Origin: Pseudomonas sp. LS-2
GTDB taxonomy: Bacteria > Pseudomonadota > Gammaproteobacteria > Pseudomonadales > Pseudomonadaceae
Length of the DNA stretch: 64,000 nucleotides
Direction of reading: 5' to 3'
Assembly: GCF_003605735.1 (NCBI RefSeq)
Contig: NZ_QXTJ01000015.1
Location: 347,181 to 411,180, forward strand
The translations under genes and the position numbers were made by a program. How positions within the stretch are numbered: the first letter of the stretch is position 1; every line of letters begins with the position of its first letter. The notes below the pieces were generated by a model that did no database searches, was not told where the DNA came from, and saw only the letters and a program-made list of their open reading frames with translations. Shown piece by piece: positions 59,584 to 64,000 of this stretch.

Positions 59584-60963
59584 ATGATCAAAGACCCCTT
59601 CGCAAGACTCGGCCTCGACCGGGAAGTCCTTACTGTCAGCCAGCTCAACGGCCGCGCGCGCGTGCTGCTGGAGGACGTTTTCTCCAGCATCTGGGTCGAG
59701 GGGGAAATTTCCAACCTGTCCCGCCCTGCCTCGGGCCACGTTTATTTCACGCTGAAGGACACCGGCGCCCAAGTGCGCTGCGCGCTGTTTCGCAGCAACG
59801 CGGCTCGGGTTCGCCAAGCGCTGAAAGACGGTCTGGCAGTCAAGGTGCGCGGCAAGGTTTCGTTGTTCGAAGGCCGTGGCGACTATCAGCTGATCCTCGA
59901 TACCGTCGAACCCGCTGGTGATGGTGCGCTGCGATTGGCCTTCGATGCCTTGAAGGAAAAACTCAGCGCCGAAGGCCTGTTCAGTGCCGAGCGCAAGGTT
60001 GCCCTGCCCTTGCACCCGCAACGCATCGGGATCATCAGTTCGCCTACCGGGGCGGTAATTCGCGACATCATCAGCGTGTTCCGACGCCGCGCGCCGCAAG
60101 TCGAACTGACACTGATTCCGACCGCCGTGCAGGGTCGTGAAGCGATCAACCAGATCGTGCGAGCGCTGAAGCTCGCCGACTCCCGTGGCTTCGACGCATT
60201 GATTCTCGCCCGTGGGGGCGGCTCGCTGGAAGATCTCTGGTGTTTCAATGAAGAAGCCGTGGCGCGCGCCATCGATGCCTGCGTGACACCTATCGTCAGC
60301 GCGGTGGGGCACGAAACCGATGTTTCCATCAGTGACTTCGTCGCCGACGTCCGCGCCCCGACGCCTTCCGCTGCCGCAGAGCTGCTGGCACCTGACTCAA
60401 GCGACCTGCACCGGCGCGTAGAAAGCCTGCAACGGCGGTTGATCAGCCGCATGCAGGACCGGCTGATGCGCGAACAGTTGCGGCTGGACGGTATTTCCCG
60501 GCGTTTGCGTCATCCCGGCGAGCGTCTACGCCAGCGCGCGCAACGCCTCGACGATCTGGACATGCGCTTGCGGCGGGCCTTCGAGCAACAGATGCACAAA
60601 CGCCAGGTGCGCATGAATCATCTGGAGAGCCGTCTGGCTGCCCAACACCCCGGTCGTACACTGGCTTTCCTGCGTCAGCGCCTGGATGTGCTGGCCGAAC
60701 GCTTGCCCCGTGCGATCAAGGAGAACCTCAAGACCCGCCGTTTACAGCTGCAAAGTCAGGTCCAGACCCTGAACGTGGTGAGCCCGCTGGCAACCCTTGG
60801 TCGCGGCTACAGCATTCTGCTGGATGAGCGCGGCAAGGCGATTCGCGCGGCGGAACAGACCCACACAGGTCAGCGTCTGACGGCTCGACTTGCCGAGGGC
60901 GAGTTGCAAGTACGCGTCGAAGACAATCACCTGACGCCCGTCACCCTTTCTCTTCTGGACTGA
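59584..60963 (+). CDS. xseA: Exodeoxyribonuclease VII large subunit
   Basis: XseA with XseB degrades single-stranded DNA from both ends. The 459-residue protein has the N-terminal OB fold (about 15-110; VEGEISNLSRPASGHVYFTLKD), the catalytic domain with IGIISSPTGAVIRDI and RGGGSLEDLWCFN, VGHETDVSISDFVADVRAPTPSAAAE (about 240-270), a long coiled-coil and a C-terminal GRGYSIL segment. The ATG at 59584 (MIKDPFARLG) matches the family; an ATG three codons upstream is possible. The M23 gene starts three bases later. Confidence 0.97.
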   Translation: MIKDPFARLGLDREVLTVSQLNGRARVLLEDVFSSIWVEGEISNLSRPASGHVYFTLKDTGAQVRCALFRSNAARVRQALKDGLAVKVRGKVSLFEGRGDYQLILDTVEPAGDGALRLAFDALKEKLSAEGLFSAERKVALPLHPQRIGIISSPTGAVIRDIISVFRRRAPQVELTLIPTAVQGREAINQIVRALKLADSRGFDALILARGGGSLEDLWCFNEEAVARAIDACVTPIVSAVGHETDVSISDFVADVRAPTPSAAAELLAPDSSDLHRRVESLQRRLISRMQDRLMREQLRLDGISRRLRHPGERLRQRAQRLDDLDMRLRRAFEQQMHKRQVRMNHLESRLAAQHPGRTLAFLRQRLDVLAERLPRAIKENLKTRRLQLQSQVQTLNVVSPLATLGRGYSILLDERGKAIRAAEQTHTGQRLTARLAEGELQVRVEDNHLTPVTLSLLD

Positions 60964-60966
60964 TCA

Positions 60967-61809
60967 ATGCTGCCTTTTATTTTCCGTTCTCTGGCCGGCG
61001 CTGCACTGGCCCTGTGCGTGATGCTGCCCGCCCATGCCGACAGCTACATTTCGCGGCTGCTGAACAAGCCGGTGCCGGGCGGCGTGGCCGTCGTGGATCT
61101 CGGTCCTGCCAACCAGGCGCCGAAAGCGACATGGCAAGGCAAGCCGGTGTTGGTGGTCAAGGATCAGGACGCGCGCTGGCTGGCGATCGTGGGTATTCCG
61201 CTGACGATCAAACCCGGCACCTCGCAACAGGTGAACAGCGGCGGTCGCAATCTGCCGTTTACCGTAGGGAGCAAGAAGTACCCTGAGCAGCACATCACGC
61301 TGAAAAACCAGCGTCAGGTCAATCCGAACCCGGACGACCTGAAACGCATCGAACAGGAACTGGACGTGCAGGTTCGCGCCTATCGCAGCTTCACGCCGGG
61401 TACGCCGAGCAATCTGCTGCTGGATAAACCGGTGAATGGCCCGCTGTCCAGCAAGTTCGGTGTGCGCCGTTTCTTCAATGGCGAAGAACGCAATCCTCAC
61501 GCGGGCCTGGACTTCGCGGTTCCGGCGGGAACGCCGATCAAATCGCCTGCGGCGGGCAAGGTCATTCTGATCGGCAACTACTTCTTCAATGGCAACACGG
61601 TGTTCGTCGACCACGGGCAAGGCTTTATCAGCATGTTCTGCCACATGTCGAAGATCGACGTAAAAGTCGGCGATACCGTGCCACGGGGCGGAGTGGTCGG
61701 GCGTGTTGGTTCGACAGGCCGCGCCACCGGCCCGCATATGCACTGGAACGTCAGCCTGAACGATGCGCGGGTCGATCCTGCGATCTTTATCAATGCGTTT
61801 CAGCCGTAG
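60967..61809 (+). CDS. M23 family metallopeptidase
   Basis: This is a 280-residue exported protein with a signal peptide (LAGAALALCVMLPAHA) and a C-terminal peptidase M23 domain (about 150-275). The zinc ligands are seen in NPHAGLDFAVPAGT (His and Asp) and GPHMHWNV (HxH). An extra N-terminal beta-rich region (about 20-130) resembles that of NlpD-like or lysostaphin-type pre-domains. It probably cuts peptidoglycan cross-links. It begins three bases after xseA stops, so the two are coupled. Confidence 0.92.
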   Translation: MLPFIFRSLAGAALALCVMLPAHADSYISRLLNKPVPGGVAVVDLGPANQAPKATWQGKPVLVVKDQDARWLAIVGIPLTIKPGTSQQVNSGGRNLPFTVGSKKYPEQHITLKNQRQVNPNPDDLKRIEQELDVQVRAYRSFTPGTPSNLLLDKPVNGPLSSKFGVRRFFNGEERNPHAGLDFAVPAGTPIKSPAAGKVILIGNYFFNGNTVFVDHGQGFISMFCHMSKIDVKVGDTVPRGGVVGRVGSTGRATGPHMHWNVSLNDARVDPAIFINAFQP

Positions 61810-61833
61810 CGGCTGAGAGCGCAAGGCAGAATC

Positions 61834-61861
61834 CTGTAGGAGCGCGCTTGCCCGAGTTGCG
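61834..61861. repeat. Single REP arm, GTAGGAGC type
   Basis: CTGTAGGAGCGCGCTTGCCCGAGTTGCG has one REP arm but no mirror arm downstream. It opens the 354-base gap before leuA; the rest of that gap is A+T-rich to about 62000 and then holds the leader peptide ORF and a small hairpin. Confidence 0.75.
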
Positions 61862-62004
61862 TAGATGCAAACAGCCCAACAATAAAATCTCGCAAAAATG
61901 AGATCAACAGCCGATAAATATCTCTATTTAAGTGCTTTTGAAATCTTCTCCCAATTTTTTCCAACTACTTGCCACCTTTCACCTCATTGGTTACGGTTGG
62001 ACAC

Positions 62005-62115
62005 ATGAAAGCCTCTCAGAACCTCATCCTGCTGCGTCAACACCGCTGCCTCAGTCTCGTCAGTGCACGACTGCCAGGCTCAAACGCGGTGCCTCGACGC
62101 TACACTTCGTATTAA
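62005..62115 (+). CDS. Putative leuA leader peptide
   Basis: This is a 36-codon reading frame ending 48 bases before leuA. It encodes MKASQNLILLRQHRCLSL and on to a TAA, with six leucines (four in the first 16 codons, including LILL) plus Ile and Val. Size, placement and composition resemble leader peptides of leucine attenuators. No strong ribosome site is visible (GGTTGG upstream). A GGCCG/CGGCC hairpin lies just downstream (about 62123-62140) without a T run, so control may act on leuA translation. Inference only. Confidence 0.5.
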   Translation: MKASQNLILLRQHRCLSLVSARLPGSNAVPRRYTSY

Positions 62116-62122
62116 ACGGCTG

Positions 62123-62140
62123 GCCGCCTTCTTTCGGCCC
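62123..62140 (+). promoter_or_regulatory. Hairpin between the leader peptide and leuA
   Basis: GGCCG and CGGCC pair around CCTTCTTT. The loop CCTT is complementary to the AAGG of the leuA ribosome site (AAAAAGGA at about 62147-62154). This would allow the loop to mask translation initiation. There is no T run, so it is not a standard terminator. Confidence 0.4.
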
Positions 62141-62163
62141 TGAATACAAAAAGGATTATTCAC

Positions 62164-63849
62164 ATGACCATGCTCAAAGATCCCTCGCAGAAGTACCGCG
62201 CGTTTCCTGTCATCGACCTGCCTGACCGTACCTGGCCTTCCAAGACCATTACCGAAGTGCCGATCTGGTGCAGTTCCGACCTGCGTGACGGTAACCAGTC
62301 GCTGATCGAGCCGATGGATGCGGTCAAGAAGCTGCGCTTCTGGAAAACCCTGGTGCAGGTCGGCGTGAAGGAAATCGAAGCCTCGTTCCCGGCGGCATCG
62401 CAGACCGACTTCGATTTCGTGCGAACGCTGATCGAAGATGGCCACATTCCGGACGACACCACGATTCAGGTGCTGACCCAAGGCCGTGAAGACCTCATCG
62501 CCCGCACCTTTGAATCCCTGCGTGGCGCCAAGAAAGCCATCGTCCACCTGTACAACGCGACCTCCCCTTCTTTCCGTCGCATCGTCTTCAATCAGGACAA
62601 GGACGGCATCAAGGCCATCGCGGTCAACGCTGCCAAGCTGTTCGTCAAATACGCAGCGCAACAGCCAGAAACCCAATGGCAGTTCGAATACTCGCCTGAA
62701 ACCTTCAGCGCCACCGAACTGGATTTCGCCAAAGAAGTCTGCGACGCGGTGATCGAAGTCTGGAACGCCACACCGCAGAACAAAGTCATTCTCAACCTGC
62801 CGGCTACCGTTGAGGTGGCGACGCCGAACATCTACGCCGACCAGATCGAGTGGTTCTGCCGCAACATCAGCCGCCGTGACAGCGTGATCATCAGCCTGCA
62901 CACGCACAACGACCGTGGCACTGGCGTTGCCGCAACCGAACTGGGCCTGATGGCCGGTGCAGATCGCGTCGAAGGCTGCCTGTTCGGCAACGGCGAGCGC
63001 ACCGGTAACGTTGACCTGGTCACCGTCGCTCTGAACATGTACACCCAGGGCCTGAACCCGCAACTGGACTTCTCCGACATCGACGGCGTGCGCAAGGTCG
63101 TCGAGGAGTGCAACCAGATTCCGGTCCACCCACGTCATCCGTATGTCGGCGATCTGGTTCACACCGCCTTCTCTGGCTCGCACCAGGACGCCATCCGCAA
63201 GGGCTTTAGCCAGCAGAAGGAAGGCACGCTGTGGGAAGTGCCTTACCTGCCCATCGACCCGGCAGACATCGGCCGCAGCTATGAGGCTGTCATTCGCGTG
63301 AACAGCCAGTCCGGCAAGGGCGGTATTACCTACCTGCTCGAACAGGAATACGGCATTTCGCTGCCACGTCGCATGCAGATCGAGTTCAGCCAGGTGGTTC
63401 AGGGTGAAACCGACCGTCTGGGCCTGGAGATGACCGCCGAGCAGATCTACTCGCTGTTCAAGCGTGAATACCTGCAAGCCAACAAGCCTTATGCACTGGT
63501 CAGCCATCGTTTGCAGGAAGAAAACGGCCACAGCGCCGTGGAAGTCGAAGTTGCCGCCAAGGGCGACGGTGAGAGCAATCTGCACTGGCGCGGCAAAGGC
63601 AATGGTGCGCTGGAAGCTCTGGTTGCCGGCCTGCCGGTCAAGGCTGAAATCATGGACTACAACGAGCATGCCATTGGCGCAGGCACCACGGCCAAGGCCG
63701 CTGCCTACATCGAACTGCGTGTGGATGGCGGGCGGGCGGTACATGGCGTGGGCATCGATGAAAACATCACCACCGCCAGCTTCAAGGCCCTGTTCAGCGC
63801 GCTGAACCGTGCGCTGTTGCAGGCAGATGCCGCCGCCGAAGCTGCTTGA
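62164..63849 (+). CDS. leuA: 2-isopropylmalate synthase
   Basis: LeuA condenses acetyl-CoA and 2-oxoisovalerate, the first step of leucine synthesis. The 561-residue protein has the HMGL-like barrel (about 30-310; [16 protein letters not shown] with metal ligand Asp, and [13 protein letters not shown] with metal ligand His pair) and a C-terminal LeuA dimer regulatory domain (about 430-555) that binds leucine. AAAAAGGA precedes the ATG at 62164; an ATG two codons later is also possible. Confidence 0.97.
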   Translation: MTMLKDPSQKYRAFPVIDLPDRTWPSKTITEVPIWCSSDLRDGNQSLIEPMDAVKKLRFWKTLVQVGVKEIEASFPAASQTDFDFVRTLIEDGHIPDDTTIQVLTQGREDLIARTFESLRGAKKAIVHLYNATSPSFRRIVFNQDKDGIKAIAVNAAKLFVKYAAQQPETQWQFEYSPETFSATELDFAKEVCDAVIEVWNATPQNKVILNLPATVEVATPNIYADQIEWFCRNISRRDSVIISLHTHNDRGTGVAATELGLMAGADRVEGCLFGNGERTGNVDLVTVALNMYTQGLNPQLDFSDIDGVRKVVEECNQIPVHPRHPYVGDLVHTAFSGSHQDAIRKGFSQQKEGTLWEVPYLPIDPADIGRSYEAVIRVNSQSGKGGITYLLEQEYGISLPRRMQIEFSQVVQGETDRLGLEMTAEQIYSLFKREYLQANKPYALVSHRLQEENGHSAVEVEVAAKGDGESNLHWRGKGNGALEALVAGLPVKAEIMDYNEHAIGAGTTAKAAAYIELRVDGGRAVHGVGIDENITTASFKALFSALNRALLQADAAAEAA

Positions 63850-63880
63850 TCGATAGGTTAAACCTCTAACGGTCCGAATT

Positions 63881-63928
63881 GCCGGAGGCAGCGATCTCAA
63901 ATGCGCCACCGCCGGCAAGCTGCTACAG
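63881..63928. repeat. Partial REP element after leuA
   Basis: GGTCCGAATTGCCGGAGGCAGCGATC is a degraded left arm; the right arm GCGCCACCGCCGGCAAGC and TGCTACAG is better preserved. It belongs to the CTGTAGCAG family. Confidence 0.65.
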
Positions 63929-63950
63929 AGAGCGTGTTTGACTGGATATC

Positions 63951-63984
63951 AAAAGGCCCTGAAGCAGACGCTTCAGGGCCTTTT
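63951..63984. terminator. Rho-independent terminator after leuA
   Basis: AAAAGGCCCTGAAGC and GCTTCAGGGCCTTTT form a long stem with a four-base loop. It lies about 100 bases past the leuA stop and could act in both directions. Confidence 0.9.
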
Positions 63985-64000
63985 CATTGGAGCGGGATGG

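Noticed and set aside
62080..63918. A 612-codon open frame antisense to leuA
   Set aside because: It covers a certain leuA gene in a mirror frame and has no recognisable domain; long antisense frames are common at this GC content.

Overview
The window is chromosomal DNA of a fluorescent or plant-associated Pseudomonas, probably of the P. fluorescens / P. syringae side of the genus. This rests on the gene content, the high-GC codon use, and the intergenic REP-type repeats built on TGTAGGAGC, CTGTAGCAG and GATCGTTCCCACGC. From recJ to leuA, the order of the housekeeping genes matches what I recall of the P. aeruginosa PAO1 PA3725-PA3792 region, with strain-specific insertions. The order is recJ, yaeQ, thrC-hom-dsbC-xerD, rplS-trmD-rimM-rpsP, ffh, purT, the nag operon, purL, mltF, tadA, guaA-guaB, xseA and leuA.

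Layout. 1-4.0 kb: end of a polyamine-type ABC transporter operon (ATPase cut by the window edge, two permeases) followed by a gamma-aminobutyraldehyde-type dehydrogenase, so uptake and catabolism are linked. 4.0-6.9 kb: a composite repeat and a PAS-PAS hybrid histidine kinase. 7.0-10.5 kb: an Old Yellow Enzyme, RecJ and YaeQ, all on the minus strand. 10.8-18.4 kb: an accessory signalling block with a periplasmic solute-binding-like protein, a DUF3509 protein, and a RocA1/RocR/RocS1-like (SadARS) three-component system. In that system the EAL-domain protein RocR is interrupted by an in-frame amber codon, and two copies of the palindrome GGACGCGTCC lie in front of rocA and rocR. 18.5-27.0 kb: threonine biosynthesis, DsbC, XerD, the rpsP-rimM-trmD-rplS operon and ffh. 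27.3-35.7 kb: CcsA-like and CorC-like membrane proteins, an MFS transporter, PurT, a queuosine-precursor-type transporter, DUF1289, gamma-carbonic anhydrase, two Nudix enzymes and an L,D-transpeptidase.

35.8-43.1 kb: a complete N-acetylglucosamine PTS operon: nagR, nagA, a SIS-type nagB-II, a fused EIIA-HPr-EI protein and NagE with a second, degenerate EIIB domain. The GntR-type regulator sits behind a sigma70-like promoter whose spacer holds TGGTAT repeats. 43.1-51.6 kb: YqfO, PurL, MltF, a 743-bp gap made of two inverted arms around a REP pair, TadA and a Tat-type multicopper oxidase (CumA-like). 51.8-54.7 kb: a 977-residue dermonecrotic-toxin-like protein inserted before guaA, with a predicted membrane-targeting region, an EreA/ChaN/TIKI-like domain and a C-terminal segment that loosely resembles SH2. 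54.8-64.0 kb: guaA-guaB, a Cys-rich orphan protein, a TauE-type exporter, XseA, an M23 peptidase, and leuA preceded by a leucine-rich leader peptide ORF.

The accessory points most worth checking are the broken rocR with its paired palindromes, the toxin, and the leuA leader. No CRISPR array, insertion sequence, prophage, rRNA or tRNA gene was found.
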